Source: a virus. Taken from it: a stretch of DNA of 64,000 nucleotides. Position 1 is the stretch's first letter. Each line of letters starts with the position of its first letter. Below the pieces are notes generated by a model, which saw only the letters and a program-made list of their open reading frames with translations, searched no databases and was not told where the DNA came from. This document shows, piece after piece, positions 1-8,209 of this stretch. The stretch covers positions 1 to 64,000 of the IMG/VR virus record IMGVR_UViG_3300037323_000212. One strand, given 5' to 3'. A program made the position numbers and the translations under genes.

Positions 1-1409
1 GCCAGCTCTTTAAAGCGCTCTTGCATGGCCGTCATCACGTCTAGCGTCTTCTCGTAGGCCAGCAGCTCGTGTCCCAGGCTCATCACTTGTGCAGACGCGC
101 TGGTGAGCTCAGCCGTGTCCAAGTAGCGCATCCAGCCATCGGCAGCCAAGACGTTGGACTCAGCCACGCGTGTGGACCACACGCCCAAGTTGGTCATGCT
201 GTCGGTCACGTTCAAATTGGCCGCCAGGTTGATGCGCCGCTCCACTTGAAAGGAGCCCAAGAAAAACCCATTGACAATGATGCCCGCACCGGGCACATTA
301 CCCAACACATCGGACTTGACTGAACCGAACCAGCCCGATTTGCCCAACAAAATTGGGTGGATGTCAATGGGTACGTTGGGCAGTGGGGTGTTTCGCTCGA
401 TGCACCCAGCGACCTCTTCGAGCTGTTTGATCATGCCGTCGTTTAGCATTGTGGGGTAGTTTGTGTGCGTGCTCACCAGCCCGAGCAAGTTCTCAAACGC
501 CTGGGTGAAGGTGGGCTCTACCATTTGACCTGATACGGCGACTCCATTGCTGTCGTACACGGGGTGGGTGTACTGGCTGGGGAGGTCTTTGCCGCTCCCC
601 GGGAGTTTGCCGTTGAACGACAAGAAGCGCTTTTGAACGTCAAGCGAGACGTAGTGCTCTTTGTCAATCAGCTGGGACGCAGCAACGCCGCCATCGCCCT
701 TCTCGCCGCCACCCGATGGCGCCTTGCCCAAGATAGCCGCGTAGCGGCTGTCTTTTCGTATCTTCAAAATGGCGTTGGTGAGCTCGGTCGTGTTTTTCAT
801 GTTGCGCTTTGTGCCAACAAAAAAAGCAATGAACGCTTTCTTCAGCCAGGCCAGGGCGTTTTTGATCGCGGTGATGATCGCTGCCCAGGCGTGGCGAATC
901 GTCTCAACAAACCCCTCCAGCGCCAAGACGGATTGCTTTTGCGTGAACCCGCAGTAGTTCTCCATGGCAAACTTGGGTCGGGTGTCTCGAAAGCCCAGAC
1001 GCTCGCGGTTGTACTCCAGCACCGCGCTGGCGTTGGCAGCCATCACTGGGTTCAGTCTGCCTTCTCGTGCAATCACCAAGCGCATCGCCTCGACCGCTGC
1101 GTTCAGTTGGCTGGTGGCCGCCAGCGCGTCTTCGACTTGGGCTTGACGCTCATCTTCTTCATCCTCTGCAATCGCCTCGCTTACCTTGTCAACTTCTAAG
1201 TTGCCCACATCGGGGTACTCGATCTCAGCGTCTGCTGGATCGACCTCTTCAGCGGGAGCTTCATCGACTGTGCCTGCGTCCTCAGGAGGTGCGTCATCGC
1301 TGGACTCGGGTGACTCATCGATGACCTCCCCAGTGTCCAAGCCGTCTTCTGCGGCTTGTTCGCTCTCGTTGGCTTCTAGCGCGATGCGCGAAAACAGTTT
1401 GACCTTCAT
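1..1409 (-). CDS. Internal head protein candidate, phiKZ type (3' end outside window)
   Basis: The frame is open from the ATG at 1409 to the left edge, so the C-terminus is missing (about 469 residues seen). The first 125 or so residues are very acidic and rich in E, D, A and P, like a propeptide. A short LALEG motif follows, then a strongly amphipathic stretch rich in W, A, I and K. That order (acidic leader, small-x-Glu processing site, helical body) is typical of phiKZ internal head proteins matured by the prohead protease. A Shine-Dalgarno-like AAGGAAG lies about 10 nt before the ATG. It is first of a minus-strand set with the two paralogues to its right. Family assignment is by pattern, not by alignment; cleavage at LALE is inferred. 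Confidence 0.6.
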   Translation of the reverse strand, partial: MKVKLFSRIALEANESEQAAEDGLDTGEVIDESPESSDDAPPEDAGTVDEAPAEEVDPADAEIEYPDVGNLEVDKVSEAIAEDEEDERQAQVEDALAATSQLNAAVEAMRLVIAREGRLNPVMAANASAVLEYNRERLGFRDTRPKFAMENYCGFTQKQSVLALEGFVETIRHAWAAIITAIKNALAWLKKAFIAFFVGTKRNMKNTTELTNAILKIRKDSRYAAILGKAPSGGGEKGDGGVAASQLIDKEHYVSLDVQKRFLSFNGKLPGSGKDLPSQYTHPVYDSNGVAVSGQMVEPTFTQAFENLLGLVSTHTNYPTMLNDGMIKQLEEVAGCIERNTPLPNVPIDIHPILLGKSGWFGSVKSDVLGNVPGAGIIVNGFFLGSFQVERRINLAANLNVTDSMTNLGVWSTRVAESNVLAADGWMRYLDTAELTSASAQVMSLGHELLAYEKTLDVMTAMQERFKEL

Positions 1410-1437
1410 TTTGTTTCTTCCTTGGTGTGTGGGTAAT

Positions 1438-2898
1438 TTAGGTGGAGTGATGCTGCAGCGCTGACTTCTCAGCGTAGTTGAGCATCGAGTCGTACGTGCG
1501 CAGCGCGTACGTAATCACGTTGGAGGAGAAACTGCCCTGCAGCTCAAAAATGGCAAAGCAGGTGTTTTTCAACAAACGCACGCTTAGGCGGTTCTCATCT
1601 GAGTGGGTTTGTGTGCTGTTGATGATGCTGTTCATACGCTGGGAGAACGCCTCATCCACCCACACCTCTTTGAACATCACCTCGCCCAAGCGGCGAAGTG
1701 CTTGTACGCCCGATGTGACATCAGACAGCACGCCTTGGGCCTGACTTTGACTCAGCGTGTGAAACACCATGTCTTTGTCAACAGGCGTGCTGGGGGGTAG
1801 CTCCAAAGCGGTGACACCGCCCGCAGCACCGCCCAACACAGCACCTGCCACGCTGCTCGCGTAGAGTGTCACGGGCAAGGAGGCAGCTGCTGTGACCGCT
1901 AACTTCATGCGGTTGTATGCAGCGGGCTCAAACGCATCCAGTTGGTAGTTCACCTTAGCGAGTGCATCGATGCCAGCGGCCCCCACCTCGTCAGTCTTAC
2001 TCATGTGCACAAAGAGGGCTTTGCCTCCAGGCAGCTCACGGCCTCGGTAGAACGCGCAGCCCGCTTGGGCCTTCAGCAGCCCAAGTGTTCCCTCAACGGT
2101 GAACTCCTTTTGGTCTTGAATCAAAAAGTCGCACTGCTTGAACTTCAAACTTTTGAAGACACTGGGGTCGGTTTTTGCGTGCTCACCGTGCTCGTGCAGC
2201 CACTGAGTGTATTTCAGACAGAAGCGGCTCAGGGTGGTGGTGCACTCGCTCAGCAGACCTTCCACCGCTTGACCAACTCCCATTAGTCCAGCCGGTGCTG
2301 CGTGCCCCAGGTAGCACACATCGACGAACCAGTCTTGGGGTTTGAGAAAACCACAGCGTGCCTCGCTCTGCATGCGCCCAACGCTGCTCGTCGCCTCAGA
2401 CAGACGCTGCTCGAGCTTGGTCACGCTGTGCTTGAAGAGCCTTAGCTTTTCACCGAGCGCTTGGGCCATGGCGATCAGTTTGGCCTTGATGCTCGCCCAC
2501 AGGCCATCGGCCTGTGCTTGCACGCTTTGCATGGCCGCTGTGAGCGCACCCAGCGGGTCTTGCTGGTACTGCTGCACGCACACCGCCAAGCGCTCTGAGC
2601 GCCCTGATAGGGCGCTTGTGATCGACTCAATGGCCAGGTTGGCAAAGCGTACCCCGTGCACCCCCATTTGACCCGCCCCACTGGCCCGGCCCAGCGCGTC
2701 TGCTGCTGCCTCCAAAGCGGTGGAGGTCTGAACGATATCGCTCAGCTCTTGGCCTATGGCCTCACTGGTGTGGCCTGACTGCTCGAGCATCTGGAATGCG
2801 GGGTCGGTGCTGAGGCTCACCAAGTCAGCCGATTGCTGCTCGGTTTGCTGCATTGCTTGGGCGTGGTCTTCAAACGCCATGATTTTCTTGCTGGTCAT
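1438..2898 (-). CDS. Internal head/virion protein, paralogue of the next gene
   Basis: A 486-residue protein with ATG at 2898 and an AGGAAGG ribosome site. It aligns by eye with the neighbouring 489-residue product: both have a V(R/Q)FANIAIES-like segment near residue 90, a helical LWASIK.KL block near residue 140, a FVD(V/L).YL block near residue 195, an (R/S)(G/K)ELPGG(K/R)A block near residue 290 and a C-terminal Y-rich helix. The helical block resembles the core of phiKZ internal head proteins. An alternative start is the internal ATG seven codons in. Five bases separate it from the upstream gene, so it is probably co-translated. Its exact role in the capsid is not known. Confidence 0.55.
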   Translation of the reverse strand: MTSKKIMAFEDHAQAMQQTEQQSADLVSLSTDPAFQMLEQSGHTSEAIGQELSDIVQTSTALEAAADALGRASGAGQMGVHGVRFANLAIESITSALSGRSERLAVCVQQYQQDPLGALTAAMQSVQAQADGLWASIKAKLIAMAQALGEKLRLFKHSVTKLEQRLSEATSSVGRMQSEARCGFLKPQDWFVDVCYLGHAAPAGLMGVGQAVEGLLSECTTTLSRFCLKYTQWLHEHGEHAKTDPSVFKSLKFKQCDFLIQDQKEFTVEGTLGLLKAQAGCAFYRGRELPGGKALFVHMSKTDEVGAAGIDALAKVNYQLDAFEPAAYNRMKLAVTAAASLPVTLYASSVAGAVLGGAAGGVTALELPPSTPVDKDMVFHTLSQSQAQGVLSDVTSGVQALRRLGEVMFKEVWVDEAFSQRMNSIINSTQTHSDENRLSVRLLKNTCFAIFELQGSFSSNVITYALRTYDSMLNYAEKSALQHHST

Positions 2899-2903
2899 GG
2901 TGC

Positions 2904-4373
2904 CTAGCCTTCCTGTAAAGTAGCGGTGTATTGGAACAAAGACTCCTCAACGTAGCTGAGAAGCGAGGAGCAAGTTGTGAACGCGTAGGTGTGGGTGTTG
3001 GCCGTGGCGTTGGCCATCACGTTCATTAGGGCCAGCACCAAGTTGCCCAAGTAGCGCGGTGCCAGCTCGCCTGCGAGGTGCGCGCCCTCAGCGCTCAGAT
3101 CGGGATCTTTCAGCAAAGCGGTGCTGAGGGTGTTGAAATCCTTGTCCTTCCACAGCTTACCGAACACCGTGTTGTACCACTGCTCCAAAACCTCGGCGGT
3201 GTGGCTCACCTCAGTCAAGCGGGTCTTCACCTCATCCAAGGACAGGGTGTTAAACACCAGCTCCCGGGTGAGTCTGGGGGTGCTGCCCGTGCCCTCGATC
3301 TTGGCGTTGGCGGGGTGCACCGGGGTTGGAGGAGGCCCGCGGCGCTTGGCAACGGGCTGGGACCAGTAGTGTGCGTTCTTTTGCGCCTGGGCCTGGCCAC
3401 CGACTTGCAGCGCGAGCAGCTGCAAGTCGTAGGAGACTGGGTCGAACTTGTCCAAGTAAATGTTCACGTGACTGAGCATCTCAATGGCAGCCAAGCCCGT
3501 TTGGCTCTTTGGCTCAATCTCGGTGTAGATCGCCCGCCCACCGGGCAGCTCTTTGCTGCGGTAAAACACGCTGCCCTCTCGCGGAGCGTGCTTGCGAATG
3601 GAGCGCTCAAGCGGTGTTGCGCCCAGCATCAAGAAGTCCTGGGTCTTCACTGAGAACGAGTTGATCGCACTTGGGTCAGCTGCGACACGGGCGTGATTGT
3701 CTTTGAGCCAAGCGCAGTGCTTGGCAATCACCGTGCCAAAGACCTGGGCGTGCGCTTGCAGCACCTGATCGAGTGCGCCTGCAACCCCAGCGCCAGATGC
3801 AGTAAAGCCCGTGTTCAGGTACACCAGGTCAACAAAGCAGCGCTGGGGGTACAGCGCGCTTTGGTAGGGCACGCTGGCGCTGTCCAAGCCCAGCGCCTGG
3901 GCTTGCAGTGAGGAGACTCGGCGCTGCAAGAGCGCCAAGCTTTGTTTGAACGCGTTCATCCGCTCAGCCAAGTGGCGAAAGAATGTGACCAGTTTGTCCT
4001 TGATGAGCGCCCACAGGTCTGCCAACTTGTTGCTGATGAAATCAAGCGCGCCCTCTAGCGCCAGCGCTGGGTCTCGCCTGTAGGCGCCCAAGGAGAACGC
4101 GTGCTCATCTGCTGAGAGCTCGCCTTGCAGGCAAACGGACTCTATGGCAATGTTGGCAAATTGAACGCCCGTTTGACCCAGCTCGGCTGGGACGATGGCA
4201 CCACTCAGGTAGCGCTCAATCGACTCCAAACTGAGTACTGCCGCGCTTGCTTGGCGAAGCTCGGCGCACACTTGCAAGCTGAGCTGATTTGGCTCGCGTG
4301 TGCTGTCTTGTGCCAAGGACACGCGGGCGTGCACCTCGCGCTCTTGCACCAGAGAGAACCGTTTGACTGTCAT
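2904..4373 (-). CDS. Internal head/virion protein, paralogue of 1438-2898
   Basis: A 489-residue protein; ATG at 4373 is preceded by AAGGAGAA at good spacing. Shared blocks with the downstream gene (GVQFANIAIESV, LWALIKDKL, CFVDLVYLN, SKELPGGRA, TGLAAIEML) show an old tandem duplication with strong divergence. A proline-rich spacer (residues about 335-360) is the main difference. The predicted fold is mostly helical with no membrane segment or signal peptide. Context and the amphipathic block suggest an internal capsid or injected protein of the phiKZ type. This is inferred; a minor structural protein of another compartment is possible. Confidence 0.55.
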   Translation of the reverse strand: MTVKRFSLVQEREVHARVSLAQDSTREPNQLSLQVCAELRQASAAVLSLESIERYLSGAIVPAELGQTGVQFANIAIESVCLQGELSADEHAFSLGAYRRDPALALEGALDFISNKLADLWALIKDKLVTFFRHLAERMNAFKQSLALLQRRVSSLQAQALGLDSASVPYQSALYPQRCFVDLVYLNTGFTASGAGVAGALDQVLQAHAQVFGTVIAKHCAWLKDNHARVAADPSAINSFSVKTQDFLMLGATPLERSIRKHAPREGSVFYRSKELPGGRAIYTEIEPKSQTGLAAIEMLSHVNIYLDKFDPVSYDLQLLALQVGGQAQAQKNAHYWSQPVAKRRGPPPTPVHPANAKIEGTGSTPRLTRELVFNTLSLDEVKTRLTEVSHTAEVLEQWYNTVFGKLWKDKDFNTLSTALLKDPDLSAEGAHLAGELAPRYLGNLVLALMNVMANATANTHTYAFTTCSSLLSYVEESLFQYTATLQEG

Positions 4374-4384
4374 GGGAATTCTCC

Positions 4385-4996
4385 TTAAGAGGTTTGGCGC
4401 AGGCCAAACATCACGTTGAGTGAGGCCATGAGGTCAGACACACCTGCGGGCTGTTGGCACCAGTGCGCAAGCATCTGGCGCACGCTCAGGCGTGCGCGAG
4501 ACTCACAAGGCGATGGGAACTGTTTGTTGCATTCGCCGAGCAAGAAATGCCTGACCGTTGGGCTTAGCTGGGAGCTGTAGTTCACCTGCCCGCCTGCGCT
4601 GAGCAGTGCTCGCCAATTGTTGTCTGAGAGCGCTCGGCGCTGGCCCGCAAACACGTAGAGCAGTGTCTCATCAAACCAGCGACTGTGGTTGTCTGTGAAT
4701 TCTGGATTGGGCAGCTGCGTGTCAATCCACTGCACAATGCCATCGGTGCCAAACGCGCTGAGCGCGCAGCGCAGCACGCGCTCCTTGAACTCAAAGAGCT
4801 TGTACTCCGGGCTCCCACCGATCACATCGGCCCACAGCTCAATGACCGCTTGATTGGCCGAGTGAGGGCTGGTGGCGCGCACCAGCCCTCGGTTGAGCAG
4901 CTGGCTGGCCACGGTTGCAGCAGGCGCGGGTTTGGTTTGTGCCACGGTGCTGCTGCCCAAAAAGCCAGAAGGGTACATCTTTAGCAGCTCAGCCAT
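4385..4996 (-). CDS. Conserved virion-cluster protein, unknown function
   Basis: A 203-residue product. I place the start at the ATG at 4996 (MAELLKMYPSGF) rather than at the longer frame, because GAGGAG lies 7-12 nt upstream and the ATG overlaps the stop of the upstream gene by 8 nt (ATGGCTGA), a translational-coupling arrangement. The N-terminal 35 residues are A/P/T-rich; the rest is soluble and helical with several Trp. No family motif recognised. Its place between a coiled-coil protein and two internal head paralogues suggests a structural or assembly role. Confidence 0.6.
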   Translation of the reverse strand: MAELLKMYPSGFLGSSTVAQTKPAPAATVASQLLNRGLVRATSPHSANQAVIELWADVIGGSPEYKLFEFKERVLRCALSAFGTDGIVQWIDTQLPNPEFTDNHSRWFDETLLYVFAGQRRALSDNNWRALLSAGGQVNYSSQLSPTVRHFLLGECNKQFPSPCESRARLSVRQMLAHWCQQPAGVSDLMASLNVMFGLRQTS

Positions 4997-5888
4997 TGAG
5001 GTACTCCTCTTGCATTTTGTTGATCTCAAAGTTCAGACTGGACACGCGGTTCTCCAAGTAATCGATCTCTTTTTGCAGCTTGGCATCTTGCACCTTGTCG
5101 TGCAGTTTCTCCAAGTTCAGCTTTCTGAGCTGCAGCAGCTCCAGCTCTTCTTTGGCGCCCTTGTAGCGCTTGGCTTGACGCTCAGCGCTCAGCATACCGA
5201 AGTAGTAAAAGGGGTTGACCGCTGCAGACAGGTGGCGCATCTGAAAGGGGTCCACCTTGCTCAGGCCCATCGTGCTGGGCAAAATGCGCTCGGTCATCTC
5301 GGTGATGCCCGCATCGGGCATGCCGCTTACCGCCAGCTCAATGGCCTTGGTGTCCATGCCCAGCGTCTTCATGCAAGCACAGAAGTCCAAGAACCCGTTC
5401 TCCAGCCACAGCACCTCAGCGGGTGCCAGCGCGCGCTGCACGCTCACGTGCTCCTCGGCCTGGGCGGTCTCCAAGACGTAGGCGTAGTTCAAGAACTTGC
5501 GTGCGTACGTGTTGGCAAACTCCGCACTTTCTACCAAGCGCAAGTAGGTGAGCTTCACGTAGGTGAGTGCGATGTTGGCTTCGACCTCGGAGTAGATGGT
5601 GCCTGCGTTTTGGCTCACCAAGTTCAAGATGAGAAGGGTGTTCTCCAAGCGGTCTTTGATTGTGCTCACCATGTTCGCGCTGCCCTTGCCCGCGCTTTTG
5701 GCAAACACGGCGGAGAAGTCCTGCATCTGTTTGGACTTGAACTTTTGGCCCTTGAACAACTGCTCCGCTGAGACGTAGGCGGGGAGCGTGTGCTCGCGAA
5801 TGCTCGCCTGGCTCATCTGGCAGCTCTCGGTGATTGCGTTTTTGCTAAACGAGGGCAGCAAGCCCTTGATGTACGACAAGAGGTTCAT
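4989..5888 (-). CDS. Virion-cluster protein with C-terminal coiled coil
   Basis: A 299-residue protein from the ATG at 5888 (MNLLSYIKGLLPSF). A longer in-frame extension exists, but it overlaps the previous gene. The body is helical. The last 70 or so residues, rich in K, E and L with heptad spacing, look like a coiled coil. No Shine-Dalgarno is clear before the ATG, so the start is less certain than for its neighbours. It sits in the same minus-strand unit as the internal head candidates. I do not recognise the family; a structural or scaffolding role is inferred only from context. Confidence 0.55.
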   Translation of the reverse strand: MNLLSYIKGLLPSFSKNAITESCQMSQASIREHTLPAYVSAEQLFKGQKFKSKQMQDFSAVFAKSAGKGSANMVSTIKDRLENTLLILNLVSQNAGTIYSEVEANIALTYVKLTYLRLVESAEFANTYARKFLNYAYVLETAQAEEHVSVQRALAPAEVLWLENGFLDFCACMKTLGMDTKAIELAVSGMPDAGITEMTERILPSTMGLSKVDPFQMRHLSAAVNPFYYFGMLSAERQAKRYKGAKEELELLQLRKLNLEKLHDKVQDAKLQKEIDYLENRVSSLNFEINKMQEEYLNG

Positions 5889-5928
5889 AATTTGAATGGG
5901 GTGAAATAGGGGTAAATGGTCTGGACGC

Positions 5929-7041
5929 TTAGATGGACACGGCCGAGCCACTCATGTAGGCCTTCATGATGTCCATCACCTCGGAGCCGCCGGTGTTTTT
6001 GCTGCCCGCTTTCATATCTTTGGCGCTCACCTGCGTGGACCCCTCAATGCCCCGGGAGTAGATAGTCACGCGCTCCCAGCTTTTATCGACCACGCACATC
6101 AGCATCAAGTTGGTGTTGTTGAACACCGCTTGGCGCACTTTGAAGTTGCTGAACTTGCCGTTTAACTTCAGCTCAATTTGCCCCAGTGTATCACTTGAGA
6201 GCACGGCCAGGTTGGACGCGGTGGCCAAGGAGGGGTTTTGACGCATGAGGCCGACTTTTCGGTTGCTGTTTTCCCGGGCCAAGATCTGTGCGTACACGTT
6301 GGACTTGTCCGTGACAAGCGCCTTGCGGTGCTTGTCAATCAGGTCTTGGCACATGATCAGATCCTTCATGAAGCTCAAACGCCCCGCCTTCCAGCTGTGG
6401 TAACGCTCCTTCAAATCCATGTCAAAGCTGTCTTTGAACGTAAAGAGGCCCACCATCGCGTTGGTGGGTAGGGTGGCCACCATCAGTCGAATGGACACGG
6501 GAATAACTGCTGACTGGTCGCCCTCTTTTAGGGTGACGTTAAACAGCTTGCCCACGGCCAGGTTGGTGGCATCTCGGATGGTGGTCATGGCGTCTTTGTC
6601 GGTTGAGGCGCGCGCCTCTTCCATGGCCACGGCTTGGTGGTTCTTGGTCGTGGGCAGGCGGTGGGCGTAAGAGGCCTCAACCGAGCGCCAGTCAGCGTAA
6701 GACTCAAAACCCAGTCCCCGGTTGGGGTTCAACGGGCCCAGGCGACTCGCCACCGAGACGCTCCCAATGGTGCCCAGCAAATTGACCGCTTGCAAATAGT
6801 AGCCACTGAACAGGGTGTGCATGGTCTGCATCACATCGGGCAAGTAGTCCAGGTTCATGCAGTCCGCATCGACCATGACTATGGGCTCTACCCGAGCGAC
6901 TTGGGCGATGTCGATGAGCGAGCCGTTCTTGAAATAAGACGCTGTGTGTTTCGCATCAGAATAGGTAGCTCTCAAACGACTCCCCACGCTGGAGACTACT
7001 TCGAGTGCACCGGTGGCAGCGGCAAGGGTAATCGGGTCCAT
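5929..7041 (-). CDS. phiKZ-type virion protein, unknown role
   Basis: A 370-residue protein starting at the ATG at 7041. It is first of the leftward head cluster and diverges from the rightward gene at 7088. The 46-nt gap carries a TTAACC element 19 nt before this start and a purine-rich leader for the other gene. The protein has a short hydrophobic-alanine N-terminus, a middle region of alternating beta/alpha character, and a conserved-looking end (YSRGIEGS...SEVMDIMKAYMSG). No enzyme motif was seen. Placement suggests a structural protein, but the function is unassigned. Confidence 0.55.
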   Translation of the reverse strand: MDPITLAAATGALEVVSSVGSRLRATYSDAKHTASYFKNGSLIDIAQVARVEPIVMVDADCMNLDYLPDVMQTMHTLFSGYYLQAVNLLGTIGSVSVASRLGPLNPNRGLGFESYADWRSVEASYAHRLPTTKNHQAVAMEEARASTDKDAMTTIRDATNLAVGKLFNVTLKEGDQSAVIPVSIRLMVATLPTNAMVGLFTFKDSFDMDLKERYHSWKAGRLSFMKDLIMCQDLIDKHRKALVTDKSNVYAQILARENSNRKVGLMRQNPSLATASNLAVLSSDTLGQIELKLNGKFSNFKVRQAVFNNTNLMLMCVVDKSWERVTIYSRGIEGSTQVSAKDMKAGSKNTGGSEVMDIMKAYMSGSAVSI

Positions 7042-7087
7042 GATTGTTTTCCTAGGTTAAGATAAAGAGAAAAGAGAGATTATCAAA

Positions 7088-8167
7088 ATGAGCGAGAACG
7101 ACAAAAAAATCAACACCACCTTGGGCGATGTCTTCAAAAGCACCCCCATCGGTGATGTGGAACGTGCCATGGGTTCGGTGTTTTTTGGCATCAACCACCG
7201 CCAGCAGCCCAGCCCCATCCCGATCAACCGGGACATGTACGGCCTGACCTTCTTCACACGCCCCCAGCTGAACCTGACCACGCAGAACGTGCGCGCCGAG
7301 CGCAGCCTCATACCTTTGCTCACCAACGAGCCCGCGAGCATCGCGCGCATGATCCGCTGCTACTTGGACCCGCGCTTGAACTACGCCAGTTCGAATTTTG
7401 GCTGCCCCTTTGTGGACCATGAAAACGCGTTCATCCCCTTGCTCACCAACCACCTGGTCACCTGCGCGGGCTGGCCTGACCCGACCTTGGACAGCTTTAC
7501 CAGCAAGCCCGGCTCGCACAAGGAGGTGTACGGGATGGTCGACAGCACGCTCGATTTGTTTGCCGCGTTCGATCTGAGTCTTACGTTTCGCAACATGCAA
7601 GCGGACCCAATCACCGAGATGTTTCGCATCTGGACCATCTACATGGCCTCGGTTTTTAAGGGTATCATGGTGCCCTACCCCGACTTGATGATGAAAAACG
7701 AGATCGACTACATGACTCGGGTGTACCGCTTGGTGCTGGACAAAAACAGGAACACCGTACAAAAGATAGCTTGCATCGGGGCGGGCTACCCGGTGTCGGT
7801 GCCTTTTGGCAACTCATTTAACTTTGATGCCGACAAGCCGCTCAACGCCAACAACGACCAGCTGAGCTTTCAGTTGCGCTCGATTGGGGCATGCTACCAA
7901 GACCCGATCATCATCCACGAGTTCAACAAAGTCGTGGGCGTGTTTAACCCCGGCATGCGAGAGGACCAGTTCTACCGCAGTGGCGACGGTACGCTTAAAA
8001 ACGCCAGCGTGCAGCTCGTGCCCAAGGAGGCGCTCAGTGAGTTTAACTGCCGGGGCTATCCCCACATCGACCCCTCCACGTACGAGCTCAACTGGTACGT
8101 GCCCAAGAGTGAGTACGACTCGGTGATGGCGGCGTACTCGCGCCACAACGCAGCGCTTGCGCGCTGA
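7088..8167 (+). CDS. Virion/baseplate-cluster protein
   Basis: A 359-residue protein; ATG at 7088 after an AGAGAGATT leader. It contains a notable conserved-looking C-terminal block (GYPHIDPSTYELNWYVP) and many aromatic residues, with no transmembrane segment. It is followed at 42 nt by a 980-residue gene on the same strand and with the same base use, so the two probably form one late transcript. I read it as a tail or baseplate structural protein from context; no catalytic motif was found and the exact role is unknown. Confidence 0.55.
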   Translation: MSENDKKINTTLGDVFKSTPIGDVERAMGSVFFGINHRQQPSPIPINRDMYGLTFFTRPQLNLTTQNVRAERSLIPLLTNEPASIARMIRCYLDPRLNYASSNFGCPFVDHENAFIPLLTNHLVTCAGWPDPTLDSFTSKPGSHKEVYGMVDSTLDLFAAFDLSLTFRNMQADPITEMFRIWTIYMASVFKGIMVPYPDLMMKNEIDYMTRVYRLVLDKNRNTVQKIACIGAGYPVSVPFGNSFNFDADKPLNANNDQLSFQLRSIGACYQDPIIIHEFNKVVGVFNPGMREDQFYRSGDGTLKNASVQLVPKEALSEFNCRGYPHIDPSTYELNWYVPKSEYDSVMAAYSRHNAALAR

Positions 8168-8209
8168 GACGCTCACCACTCCCTCTCACACACCACAAGG
8201 AATTTTGTC

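Noticed and set aside
4872-5771. Long plus-strand open frame of about 300 codons
   Set aside because: Antisense to the coiled-coil protein and its neighbour; composition is that of a reversed coding strand and no ribosome site precedes it.
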